From positions 1-40,715 of the forward strand of contig LRSR01002802.1 in NCBI GenBank assembly GCA_001579985.1: a DNA stretch of 40,715 nucleotides, given 5' to 3'. A model generated the notes under the pieces. That model was not told the origin of the DNA, searched no databases, and saw nothing but the letters and a program-made list of their open reading frames with translations. This document shows, piece by piece, positions 1 to 11,062 of the stretch (positions within the stretch are counted from its first letter, which is position 1; every line of letters starts with the position of its first letter). The DNA is from Hypsibius dujardini (taxonomy: Eukaryota; Tardigrada; Eutardigrada; Parachela; Hypsibiidae). The position numbers and the translations under genes were made by a program.

Positions 1-1290
1 CTCCCGTTCAGCAGTATGCGTCGCGTCCGTCAGTGTAGTCGTTGAACCTCGTCGTTCGATGCCTGCAAACAGTTTTCTTGTTTGCCCTGTCATTACCAGA
101 CACTACCAAGCACCCACACCGCCACTACTTCCGTCGCACATCTGACTAACTAATATTTGATACCCATCACCCATCACCCCAAGGAAAGGAGCCGTCTGAC
201 TCATTCCGTGGTGAAATTAAAAATAACCAACCAGCCCCGTCGTTCTTATATCCGGTCGAGCAGGCACATTTCTTCTCTCTGCCCGTTGCTAGGACGTGCC
301 TAGTATATGTGAGAAAACAGTCATGTACCCTTTACTCTGAGCATAGTCATAGGACACGAGGAAAGTATCCTAGAACGCTACTGTGTCTTGTATTTACGGT
401 ATATATATAACTTATACTTTACTATATTGTTATATATATACCATATATTATATAATACTGTATTATATTATTATATATATATATCATATATTATATTATA
501 CTGTACTATATTATTATATATATCATATATTATATAATACTCTACTATACTATTATATATAAAGATAATATATATTATATTATACTGTATTATATTATTA
601 TATATTTATATTATAATGTACCATGTAATTATGATTAAACTTCTGTACGTTATAAGTATAATGTACAAAATATAAAATTTGCCGAAACTGCGCTTGCATC
701 CTCTCCTTGAGAAGCTTTCTCAGTTAGGGATATGTTTTAAGAAAAATTATTCCTTTTTTTTCCGAAATGTTTACACTAAATCTCGCATTACTTTTTAAAA
801 AACAATACGTATCAACTATCAACCCCAAAGTTTGATCACACCCTTTAGCTGTAAGAAGCGTTAGTATGTGATACGGGCGGAATAGAACATACATGTATTC
901 CGAAATAAATAAAAATGTGTGCCAAGTAAAACTGTGAGGACAGTTTCTCAGGAATAAGAGCGGCTAATTTGTTTTCTTTCGCGCAGATCAAAACGAACTA
1001 ATTACAAAAGCGATTTGTTCAGAGATATACTTAATTTACCCACCCAATTAAATATAATTTTTCAGGTACTTTTATGAAAATTGATTGTTCGGTCAAATGT
1101 GCAAGGGTTTTTCTTTGCATTTAGTTAATCGATTTGGTGTAGAGAAAGTACTGTTAGTTGATCGGGTGCTCCAGTCTTTAAACGTGACCTGTTCTACGAC
1201 ACTGTCCTCGCACCTCGCACTGTTCATACTAATCGAGTAGCGCTAGTCATTTTTAGTCCCGCCTCAAAAAAAACTTGTTCCGCAGAACGT
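1..1290. other. Non-coding upstream region of Mp20-like gene
   Basis: No convincing coding exon is visible. Positions 1-300 are of balanced base composition and could be a UTR exon of this or an upstream gene, but I see no donor or reading frame that proves it. From about 390 to 620 the DNA is almost pure A/T (listed separately). The remainder up to about 1290 is ordinary AT-rich DNA with no ORF of note. Confidence 0.4.
440..615. repeat. AT-rich imperfect tandem repeat, about 40-44 bp unit
   Basis: A unit containing CATATATTATATAATACTGT recurs with starts near 442, 485, 524 and 568, giving roughly four copies spaced 39-44 bp apart, separated by TATA runs. The copies differ by single bases and small indels. 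It lies in a wholly A/T stretch, so slippage is the likely origin. Confidence 0.7.
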
Positions 1291-1299
1291 ATGCTGCTT

Positions 1300-1407
1300 G
1301 GGATAGCGTTTCATATATCGTGTTGAGAGTTAGTTCACCCCTTTGGAGATTTGCATTCCTTGGCTGCTTTCGGCGAACCGACTCTCTCTCTCGTCATCGC
1401 TCTCAGG
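1300..1407 (+). promoter_or_regulatory. Probable promoter and 5' UTR first exon of the Mp20-like gene
   Basis: The first coding exon is preceded by a good acceptor (TTGCTGCAG, ending 1549), so an upstream untranslated exon is required. A strong donor, CTCAGG|GTACGT, lies at 1407/1408, giving a 142-bp intron. A weak TATA-like stretch (CATATATC, near 1311) sits upstream of a possible start site. The transcription start itself cannot be read from the sequence. Confidence 0.4.
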
Positions 1408-1600
1408 GTACGTACGAGTTTGGTGTGTGTGTCTGTGTGTAGGCGTCAGAGGTGTATACTCGTCTTCAAAAATCGTGTCTGCCTGCGGATATCCGGTGTG
1501 ATTGCTTTTTAATTCATTCATTCACTGTATCTCTTTTCTCTTGCTGCAGTATTTTATTTCATCCCGATCGCGACAACAGCGACAACAACCTCGACCAAAG

Positions 1601-3425
1601 ATGAGTAACACTGGACCGAGCTACGGACTCAGTGCCGCCGTTTCCCGCAAGGTACGCGCCTTAAATCAAGTTCTGCGACAATCTTCCAGCTGTGTGGTCA
1701 TCTTTTGATCAATCCTGTTTTGGCGGGTTTTTGTTGCGCAAAGTATAAATTTTAGACAGTCGATTTTATTTCTAATTCTATGTTACGCGACGAAGGAGAT
1801 GTTTTATTTGTTTGACAATTTATTAATTGGACAAAATTGTTCTGCAAATTCGTAATAAGATAGTCCTTTCTCCTGATCCCTGTGCTAAACTAACTACTGT
1901 AACAGTTTGTGGGCGTAAAGCCAATTGTTTTGTGTTGGGAATTTAATTTAATTGAGATTTTTTTTAAATGACCAAAAATGTAATATGAGGAGGCGGAAAT
2001 ATGTTACAGGTTACATCGGAATTGTACAGTACTAATACCTCAAACTATTTCTCTTAGAAGAGATATATCTAGGAAAATATGGAAAAAGCTTTTGTGTTTG
2101 TAAATTCTAGCTAAGTTTTGGCAGTTGAAACGTCTATTTTTGTTGAACTAATAATATACAAAGTTTCTTCGATCGCGGTTAAAATAACATGGAAATATAT
2201 GTTTCACCAACACTGCCTGGAAACTTTTGTCTCTCCTTACATGGCTAAAGTTATTGGTGCGGTGACATTACGTGGCAGGTAAGTTTGCTTTGTGGATTAC
2301 TAGGTCTCTCTTTCAATCCGTACCTTCTCCCATACGGCGGTGTTCGAAAACGTAATAACTCAGCGCTAGTAAGACCATCATATGGGTGTTCAATGTTCTC
2401 TGTATTTTCATAGAACCTTACAAAAACTTAAATTACAAAACTTTTTTTAAAAATGGATATGCGCGTCTGAGAGTCCAAATAGTCGGCGCATCTCGCATAT
2501 CTTTGTCGCAAATGAGTATCTAAATTTCCTGTTACATTGTTGTTAATGACCGTGTAGAGCACAAAAATTTGAGTTGATATTAGGAACGAAAAGCAACACT
2601 AACATATCATCTCTTATGACTGTTTTTACTTGGATTTTTCTGGTCTTTAAGTTTTAGTCACTGAAGATTTTGGCGGGAAAGCTGAAACTAGTGAATTAAT
2701 TTTTACTAAATTTGAACTACAAGTTTTATTTAACCAATTTCAAATTTGGTTATTTCTGTTTTGCGATTTATTTTTGGATTTTGTTAAATAAATAAAAAAG
2801 TTCCTGACGCTAAAACAGGATTGAAAATTCTTATTTATGCGAGAAAATAACGAGTGAACATTTGTTATTTATTTTAGTTGCAAGGGAAACGCGATGGCGA
2901 GCAGGAGAACCAGGCCCTGGGATGGATTTACTCCATCCTCGGAGAACGTCCTCCGAATGCGCCTTACGATGACATTCTGCGTGACGGACAAGTCCTCTGC
3001 AAGTAAGACCAAGATTATTTATCATACACGTGGCGAACCGGTTCCCTAACAACTTTGGATAAAAAACTCGTGAGGATTACACTGGCATCGAGAACGAATA
3101 ATAGCAGAAGACGTCGCTGATAGTGAATTTGCAGTTTTACGGGAAATATGATCTGATCCCTTGCTTGCGTCGCGTATACAGGTTCGCAAACAAGATCAGC
3201 CCTGGCATCTGTCCCCGCATCAACACCGGACCCGGCCAGTTCAAGCTGATGGAGAACATTGCAGCCTTCCAGGACGCTTGCAAGAAGCTGGGAGTTCGCG
3301 AAACGGACGTCTTCCAGACCGTGGACTTGTGGGAACGTCGTAACGTCTCCCAAGTGACCAACTGCTTGTCCGCTTTGGGCAGTGTGGTGAGTTGAAAAAT
3401 GTTTGCGGATAAGTGCCTATTCGTT

Positions 3426-3458
<33 letters not shown>

Positions 3459-3459
3459 A

Positions 3460-3496
<37 letters not shown>

Positions 3497-3954
3497 TTTT
3501 GTTGTTGTATATTTTCGCATCTTGTGGATACCAGTTTGTTTGTTTGCAGCTCCAGCGAACGCACCCGCATCTGCCGCAGTTCGGACCCCGCGTCTCGGAG
3601 GAGAACAAGCGAGACTTCACGGAAGAGCAGTTGCGCGCCGGCAAGGACGTCATCAGCCTCCAATATGGATCGAATCAGGGTATGAGAAGAAGGGCGAGCG
3701 AAGTTGTCGAGATCTTTGGCTGCCCGCTCTCAGCTGCATTTTGTGTGGCTCTGTGTACAATATCGCAAGTGTCATAAATAAACCATATGACGTCGCTTTT
3801 AAGAAGATGTTTTTTAGCCAGCACCCTTTGAGCTTCCCAGTAACTTTCACCGCGCACTCTCTCTCTCATTCTGCCTCTGACGATGATGTTTTCGGTTTGT
3901 TTTGCAGGCGCAAATCAAAGTGGCCAGAACTTTGGCAACTCCCGCCATATGTAA
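1601..3954 (+). CDS. Mp20: Muscle protein 20 / transgelin-like (calponin family), complete, 5 coding exons
   Basis: Coding exons are 1601-1651, 2878-3002, 3182-3386, 3550-3679 and 3908-3954. All have GT/AG borders, phases match, and they join to 558 nt (185 residues plus TAA). The family is a small actin-binding protein of muscle. Residues about 25-128 form a single calponin-homology domain, with DGQVLCKFANKISPG and the segment FQTVDLWERRNVSQVTN typical of the Mp20/transgelin group. KRDFTEEQLRAGKDVISLQ leads into one calponin-like repeat (about 160-182; YGSNQGANQSGQNFG). Length equals the usual 180-200 for the family. The start at 1601 is the first ATG after the acceptor at 1549 and gives a typical short N-terminal lead (MSNTGPSYGLSAAVSRK). 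Intron 3 carries a TCTG microsatellite. The last exon is duplicated 23 kb away. Family assignment is firm; the exact orthologue name (Mp20 versus transgelin) is inference. Confidence 0.95.
1652..2877 (+). other. Intron 1 of Mp20-like gene
   Basis: This is the longest intron of the gene (1226 bp, GTACGC...TTTTAG). It is AT-rich with no convincing ORF. First introns of muscle genes often hold enhancers, but I cannot point to a specific site here. Confidence 0.8.
3422..3497 (+). repeat. (TCTG)n microsatellite in Mp20 intron 3
   Basis: About 18 tandem copies of a TCTG/TGTC tetranucleotide, with a few variant units, lie between the exon 3 donor (3386/3387) and the exon 4 acceptor (3549). Apparent cysteine/serine/valine-rich ORFs here are artefacts of the repeat. 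Confidence 0.95.
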
Positions 3955-5546
3955 CGACCTTCCATACCATCCACAACGCTGAAGAGTGAAATGATGATCG
4001 CCCTTTTTCTGGTTTTATACCGGATCCAGTGCGACCGCATCCGTTCAGCCACACCCACATTATCATCGTCATCGTCCTCACAAACCAGTCGGCCTTTTTT
4101 CATGACGGTTCCTTTTTTTGAGTACTGAAGTTTTTGTTTCATCATCTAATTCGGCTCTTTGGTCCTTGAATAATTTTCGCGGCGTCTAGACAAGAAGCAT
4201 CAGCATGTCAATCAACTCGTTTTTTTTCTGCTGGATTAATTTGTTGTTGTAAAGACAGTGTGCATTTGTTCGTGTCTCTTCTCTCCTACTCGCTCTACTA
4301 CTTTCTATTTGTGACAGAAATCATGCTTTCTTCTTTTCATGCTAATTTTTACGTATTTTCGTTAGCTTGAGTTGGGCAATGTCTTTTCTACTACATGTAT
4401 GTACAACACAACACTCTATACGACTCACCGCAATTCATTCCGTTTTACTTTACATATTTTCTTTTCTTCGATGTACATCGAATTAATTAATTATTTTAAG
4501 TAAGTAACGAAAGCCTCGTAGAGAGCGGCTATATAAAATGTACTTCTGATTCGTGCGATAATTTGTATTCGCTGAAGCGGTAAAATCGGTCGCGTCGGGA
4601 TTGACAGATGGCGCTGCGAGTGCTGTCCAGCTCCGACCGACTGTACGCATTCAAAAGCTATAAAATGAGTTTTGAAAAAAGGGCAATTGCTTGTTTTTGA
4701 AAAACGCGTTGTGGAATTTTGTCACTATATCCATACTGTGTGGTGTTGACCAAAAAATTAAGAAACAAACTATCGCAATTTTTTAAATAAATCCCAAGAC
4801 ATTTCCCATTTTTGCCAAATATCAGCCAAAATTCAACCCGGTTGACAGTTTCACAAACATAAACGTAAATGCCACATAGAAATAACTTTATTCTGCATCG
4901 TCTATAGCCAGTAAATGAGCAGTCCCATTCACTTGCCAATTTCGGCTGACTCAACTAAAATATTTCTCTCCCTGTTAGCGGGAACATTCTGAAAAAGACA
5001 CAGGCAGATGGCGCTGTAGGACGGTTAGATGCAGCGCAAACACTAAATTTTGCATAGAGCACCTTAGTTGGTTTGAGGCTCAGTAGCATTATTTACGGTG
5101 TAATACTCTAGTACACATATTATATTTCATTCCTTTGATGTATGAGATAAATTTTCATGCACGAAATGCTGCAAAATTAATAAAAACAATGACGACGACT
5201 AGTCGTAGTTGAATGTAGAGATGACCCACATTCCACAGAGCTTGCTCAGCTCCGACAATTATAAATGGCCTGACCATACACTCGTTCAGTCGTACCATTC
5301 TATAATATCCCGCTCGGGGTATTGGGCTGAGGGACTTTGCCAAATCGCGCCACAAACGGATAATGTAGATGTATACACATGAATATTCACAGCTTTCCTC
5401 CTTCAAGTTGTTCCCGCTTTGCTCTTCAAATTTAAAATACTAAAATTACTAAACCGATAAATGCGAGGAAAATAAATGATTAAAAAGGCGATAGGCGGTA
5501 CAGTTGTTAAGCAATCTGATGAAATCACGCTATTCAGGTTTTATTG
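3875..5546 (+). repeat. Duplicated segment copy A: end of Mp20 intron 4, last exon and 3' flank
   Basis: Similarity to 26919-28399 starts sharply at CTCTGACGATGATG, 33 bases before the terminal exon of the Mp20-like gene. It continues through the exon, stop codon and about 1.6 kb of 3' UTR/flank, ending near the shared CAGGTTT at about 5540. Copy A is about 190 bp longer than copy B, mainly because of sequence around 4850-5050. Most blocks differ by only occasional substitutions. After the stop the first AATAAA is only near 4785, so a 3' UTR of about 0.8 kb or longer is possible. Confidence 0.9.
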
Positions 5547-5696
5547 AACGTAATGGTGGCTGTCTGTTTCGCCGCTTGGTTTATCAGTGAAACCGAGCGC
5601 ACCCTCACGCTCTATGCTATTTCGATTGGGGTTTTGCATTATTTTGTGCATATCATGCTGCTGCCGGTTCCGTTTGTGTGATTGCACAACCAGGTA

Positions 5697-6203
5697 CAGC
5701 GACTTGTTTAGGGTCTTTTCAAGTCGGAACCAGGGCCCCGCATGATAGGGTAAGGTGGTGGGCAAAGGGTCAAAATGCGTTTTTTTCAAAATTAAACCCA
5801 AAATTCAGCCCTTTGTACCTGACCATTTTGAAACTTGTGGGAGTGTGAGGTCCCATTTCCCAATGGGATTTCAAGACATTTTCAAAAACTTCAGTATTTT
5901 CATAAATTTATGATTAATATAATATACGCATCTTATAAAATAATTGCAAATTGGAGGTTAAATACTTTTAAGAATGGTCCAAATTTGACGGAAAAACTGA
6001 AGCTTTGGAAAATTCTTTCAAATAACAAAGGCGCACTTGGAACTCAGACCTCCACAATCCCACAAGGTTCAAAATGATTAGGAGCAATCAGAGGCCTAAT
6101 TTTGAACTGAATTATGAAAAACATTCATTTACTCATTTGCCCACCCCTTGGCCTATCATGAGGGGTCCTGGTTCGAGTTGTAAGAACCTTAAACGAGCCC
6201 CTG
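5697..6203. mobile_element. Foldback hAT-type MITE, 507 bp
   Basis: The left arm (about 5697-5860) and right arm (about 6040-6203) are inverted copies of each other at roughly 75% identity. They share CGGAACCAGGGCCCC / CGAACCAGGACCCC, the block around CATGATAGG, and GGTGGGCAAA. The ends begin CAG. They are flanked by ACCAGGTA (5689-5696) and ACCAGGGA (6204-6211), an 8-bp target duplication with one mismatch, which is the hAT signature. No transposase is encoded, so it is non-autonomous. Confidence 0.75.
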
Positions 6204-6286
6204 ACCAGGGACGGTTAGCAATGCTGGGAAACAACGTGTTAGGAAGGTTGTTCAGTTTCCTCTAGCATTTGTTCTTTTTGTTGCAG

Positions 6287-6367
6287 ACCTGCTGCTTAGG
6301 AGATGCGATACACGCCCTGAGCAACCATCTCCGTGAGAACATTTCAGCTGCAAAACCGGATGATTTT
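6287..6367 (+). CDS. Candidate isolated exon, possibly cadherin 5' exon
   Basis: An 81-bp open stretch begins after a strong acceptor (TTCTTTTTGTTGCAG, ending 6286) and ends at a good donor (GATTTT|GTGAGT). It is phase 0 at both ends, like most exons of the cadherin gene downstream. It would encode 27 residues including HLRENISAAKPDDF. I recognise no domain. It might be an upstream exon of the cadherin gene 4.7 kb away, or a chance pair of splice sites. Confidence 0.3.
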
Positions 6368-9301
6368 GTGAGTGGCTTGGTAGAGAGAGAGAGATGCCTA
6401 GAGCATGTTTAATTCATGTATCAGAGAAACTACTAGGCCTTTATAGTAAGTTCCTTATGTTATGGCGCGTAAAATAATTATGCATTTATTGTCTTCAACA
6501 AGAATGGGACTGTTCTAATTGATAGCCTTGAAGGCTTCGAAGATGCATCTCGAAACTATGTCTGCCTCTTGGCTCGACTGGGCATTATAAGGTTTTCTAC
6601 ATTATATACACTATCACGGGGGTAAGCATTCATGCTATTGTCTACACCATGAACGTTATATAACGTGAAGCTCACGCTATGATGATGCACTAAATACTAG
6701 GTACATCAATGAATGGATGTCTTTCCATCTTTTCGCTTTAAACTGCCACACTTATTTTGACCTTACTCTGGCCGGCTGGCGATATTTTGTCTAAACCTAT
6801 GTCGAGGATCGGCATTGCAATCGCTCTATAGAATTCATCATATAATATAACGGCCTAATGAGCGGTTTGTGCGCACCAGCTGGGAATGCAAGGACCGCGG
6901 ATCGAAAATCAGTTGCGCATTCGTTTATACCATTTTTTTGACGCGTTTTGCAACTTTATACTGGCAACTTATTATTAGTTGCGGTTTTTGATTTGAAACT
7001 GCACTGCACTTTCGCACACAACCTTAATGGCATGTCAAACGAATTTGGTGCAGAAAAACGACTACTTTACTTTTCATATCAAAACGTACTGAATTCGCAA
7101 TTTTAAAAATGTTTGCGCATAGGTAGTTCCTATAACTCGTAGCCTTGATGCGTAAAATTTTGTGGACTCCGGTGGAAATTGTCTGTGGCCCAGCGCTGTA
7201 CAGAATATTATTATTTACTACTATTACTACTATTCTACTATTTATACGGGTGATACTCCGACAAACCACTCTTGCGCGCCGTGCGTTCTCTAATAAAAAA
7301 ATGTATAGCAGCAATTGTTAAGGTGTGATATTAGGCTACCTTGAGCCACAAACTCGTTGACATTGTTGATTGTTTATGAAGGCTCCATCTTGATGACTCC
7401 TCAAATTTGTATAAATCGTGATATCTCGATTCCCATTTATTCCAATTCAGTTTGTCTTTTCGCACATTTTAGTTTCAACCTGATTGAGTTTGTGTGACAG
7501 CCCAACACCTTAGGAGCAGACTGATACCAAGCTGATCTCGAATATGCAGCACACAGAGAAGCTATGCACTACGAAGCGAATAGAACTTTTCAAAAGCAAT
7601 TTCAATAATGAAACCCTGCCGTATTTCTGACAGGTTATTGGGCACTGTATCTCTAGTAAAGGCAGATGTCCCATGAAACTTTTTTTTTGCTTCGTCATTT
7701 TGGCGGGTTTTCCAAAATAGGTTCGGTTTTCCGGAACGAAATATTTTTTCGAAGCAAATGAGGGTGCGACCTAGGCCATTGTCGAGATCGGGTCTGCTAT
7801 TGGTTTTTATCTGGCATTTTTTGGGATACAGATTAAATTTCATCGTTGTAACAAAAAATCAGCGGGATGAGTAGTGACCGAGAAATGACGGTTCCAAGTT
7901 TGTCTCAAAATCATTCCCGAACCCGGTAGAGGTTGGGAGTTGCGATCAATCCTGTTTTTACATTTATTTAGAATTTTACGTTTATTTGGAATCTATCCTG
8001 GTACAATAATTTTCCATTTGTTCAACAGCAGTTACAGATGTGCCGTAATCTTCCTACGCTTCATTTAACCTGGACCACGCAATGTATACTTGCACAGTTC
8101 AATCGAAGAAAGGTATATAGATGCAATGAACAATAGCGAACTATAACTTAGCAGCCTCGGATTAGATATTTCACGAACTTTTCCGATAAGGGTGGGGTGA
8201 TAACAATAGGTATTGTCACAACGCCGTGCTAACAAACTTCCTACACAAAGCTTTTGCTCGAATTTTGCATGCCATTTTGAGCAACGTTGAGGCTGGATGA
8301 TGTTCCACAACGACATGGCTCGGTATTCTGTTGAAAGTGCCGTGGTATTGGCCGTCATACTTCTCATCCCTGGTAGGTTAAGAAAGCCGTATTTCAGTAA
8401 ACTGAGTAACCGAAGCCCATCCCAAAACTCCTCATAACGTGCCATCAATAATTTGTGTTGCCGGTTAGGAGCATTCCCTCAGATTTTCACGATCACAGCG
8501 CAAAATACCGGTCACTGGATTTTCAAGCAAGGAACAACTACAGGTAAAGGATTAATTCAGCACCGGCGACTGATGAGTTTCGGAAATTATACGAACAACA
8601 GTCTGGGACCAAATACTGTATTGTCACATAGTTCGACGCAATTCAGCGCTATTTTCTTTGCCCTTTTAATTGTAACAGTATTGACAAAATGGAACTAAAT
8701 GACACTGTTTTCTCTCAACTGAATGATCTTGGCACGGCCCAGGAACAGGAGTCAGTGCGCTGTGGATAACCTGGACCCTCAGTAGCCACCAATCATTTTA
8801 CGACATATCTGTCGTAGTAGGAGGCAGTTGCTCGCTCTGCCTCGGCAGCAGCGCTTTAGAACCGACTGAGTTAACGTCTACACGCAGTGCCAACATCTTT
8901 ACGCTGGGCAGCGATGCCTGGGATGCCTGCAAGGTCTGCATATACATTACTCAAGGCCACGTCGAACCAACAAACTATATGCTATCGTGCTGTGACTATT
9001 CATCATTGCATTCAATTCACCCGCATGCCAACCGTAGGTCGGCCTGACGGAAGTCTCAACAGGAAGTGCCGCCTTAGGTCTGCCCTACTGCACTGCAGAA
9101 TTTCGGCTAGTTAGCAGAGCAACTAAGGTAAATGTACCGAGTAATGGGAACAGTGGTACTTCCAGAAACATCAATTGATTGATCCAAATGATTTGATTTC
9201 GGCACCCCCTGCAGCTCAGCTCGAGTCTAAGGAGGGAGGTTTACATCAACAGAACACCGTCTCTGACAGTTGTTCAGATGCTGTCCTCAATTCCTCAGGT
9301 A
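6368..9301. other. Non-coding or unassigned interval
   Basis: No exon is supported with confidence. A 127-residue ORF on the minus strand (8065-8448) has an ATG at 8445 but no recognisable domain. A weak exon-like piece at 8469-8543 (poor acceptor, good donor CAG|GTAAAG) reads a little like a cadherin strand, but is too short to call. The rest is ordinary AT-rich sequence. Confidence 0.4.
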
Positions 9302-9478
9302 CCAAGCAAAGGCTTTGGGTTGAATCACTACATGGGTTGAATCAGTCGGGTGGCGGAGGGCGCTACGAGTGTAAATTGTGAACAACACTCATTCAGCTTC
9401 ACACACACCGCCCGCGGCGCCCTCCGCCACCCGACTGATTCAACCCATGTAGTGATTCAACCCAAAGCGTTTGCTTGG
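9302..9478. repeat. Long near-perfect inverted repeat (62-bp stem, 53-nt loop)
   Basis: Bases 9302-9363 are the reverse complement of 9417-9478 with a single mismatch (AAAGGCTTT against AAACGCTTT). The loop is 9364-9416. Each arm contains GGGTTGAATCA twice, 17 bases apart, and a GC-rich end (GGGTGGCGGAGGGCGC). I see no clear target-site duplication. It could be a foldback element or a hairpin-RNA source. Confidence 0.9.
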
Positions 9479-10483
9479 AATATCACGCATCGACTTGCAT
9501 GCGGAGCACGTTTGTTTCGTTGTACAATCTCAGTCAATCCAAGCAACCTAGAGCTTTCTTACCAAGGGATGTAATTTCCAGTCGGATGTCATATTCCACC
9601 GGCTCGCCAAGAGATGGAAAATGTGAGTTAGGGGCCCTTATGAGACTTCGAAACTTTAAGAAGTTGTGAGAAAATTGAGAAAAGAGGAGAAAGTTCTTGC
9701 ACCTCCTAGGTAGGTTTGGCAACGTTTGAGAAGTGGTTGAAGTGACGTCGCCAATTCTCGAGGGGCTATGAAACAAACAATTAGTAAGCGGTTGGGAAGT
9801 TCTGCGGAGATTTGATAAGCCGTTGGAAAGGTTTGGGAAGTTGACGAGATCTGGGAAGGCTTGTGAATCTTCCTATCGAGTTGCTTACTGATGGATCCCA
9901 TTACCCTGTTCCTAAACGTTGACAAAGCTTACACAATTCAACGTTAAGCTGATGTTGCAAAACCAGCGAAACGTTGCACCGCATGTGGCGTCAAGGAGTA
10001 TTGGTTAGCAGGAAGGGCCATACCAGAAAACCCAAACAATCCTATTCGATTGTACGAATGCTGTTCGATTGTTCGAATTCCTTTCGCCATAGGTTTTTTT
10101 AAGGTTCTGTCTATTTTAACCCGCTAAGTTGTGAAAATAGCCAATTACGTGTAATTATATTTAACCACTGAAATTTTGAGACCCTTTACTCATGCGGACG
10201 TCCATCTCGTCCGTCCAGTACCGGAAAATAACTGACATCCACTACGACCATCCACCAACCAGAAACCTTTATGACATCCACTTTCCCGGAAACCTGAATG
10301 GCACCGACTTCCCTGCCAAACCTTATCGGCACCCTCTAAGGTTTGGGTGTCGCTAAGGTGAATGGGTGTCACAAAGGTGTTCCGCCTGAGATCACAAAAA
10401 AGCCAAGAGGGAGGACATGGCGTTTTGTCTTGTTTGTCCAATTTTTATTCTCACTGCAAAAATTTGGTTTAAATGGAAACTTA
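9479..10483. other. Non-coding interval
   Basis: No coding exon recognised. A short self-similar patch occurs at 10040-10090 (ATTCGATTGTACGAATGCTG followed by TTCGATTGTTCGAATTC). Minus-strand ORFs here are short and lack domain character. Confidence 0.4.
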
Positions 10484-10923
10484 GGGGCCTTTCACATATT
10501 ACGTAATTAAGTGAGAGTGGGTGGGTGGTCACCAAACCCAAAAATTTCTTCGAATTTCGTTTAAATTTCGCTCTTTATCAAATACCTCGGGCAATGGATA
10601 AATATTATTCGCCTGGTTTTAGTAACGCCCAATTGTTTAAATGAGGGATTCTGTCATGGAGCTTAAATTATTAGCCCCCCTCCATATCGATGTCCGCAGC
10701 TCCGCACGAATTCGTTGAGCAGCATTCTCTGGGTTCATCGCAAACTTCTGTCATGGCATCACTGTCCGGCGGATTTTTTTGGTATATGCGGGGGTAGGTG
10801 GGTCAACCATTGATTACGTTGTAATCGCGATCCAGGGATGGGTAGAGGCTGTGATTATGTCGCATTACGAGGGGGGTGGGTAAAAATGTAGATTTTTTAA
10901 TTACGTAATATGTGAAAGGCCCC
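10484..10923. mobile_element. 440-bp MITE with 27-bp perfect TIRs and TTA target duplication
   Basis: The ends are identical inverted repeats over 27 bases, beginning GGGGCCTTTCACATATTACG. TTA lies immediately outside on both sides (10481-10483 and 10924-10926). A three-base TTA duplication is characteristic of PIF/Harbinger elements. No transposase is present. It sits directly upstream of the first recognised cadherin exon (11063). Confidence 0.85.
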
Positions 10924-11062
10924 TTAGCGTTATAAATTTGCTTCTCCATCAACTGCATTGCTGACAATGAAGCCGCACCGCACGACACAATACAAACTTG
11001 TGAAATCAATTAAAGCACTCCTACAATTGCAAACAAATCTGAGCGTTCTGCAAATTTTGTAG

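Noticed and set aside
3399-3989. ORFs over 3399-3989 (+) and 3137-3663 (-)
   Set aside because: They cross Mp20 exon borders and the TCTG array; the exon model with consistent phases explains the coding signal.
8469-8543. Possible cadherin exon (reads AFPQIFTITAQNTGHWIF)
   Set aside because: Acceptor lacks a pyrimidine tract, two frames are open, and 25 codons are too few to decide.
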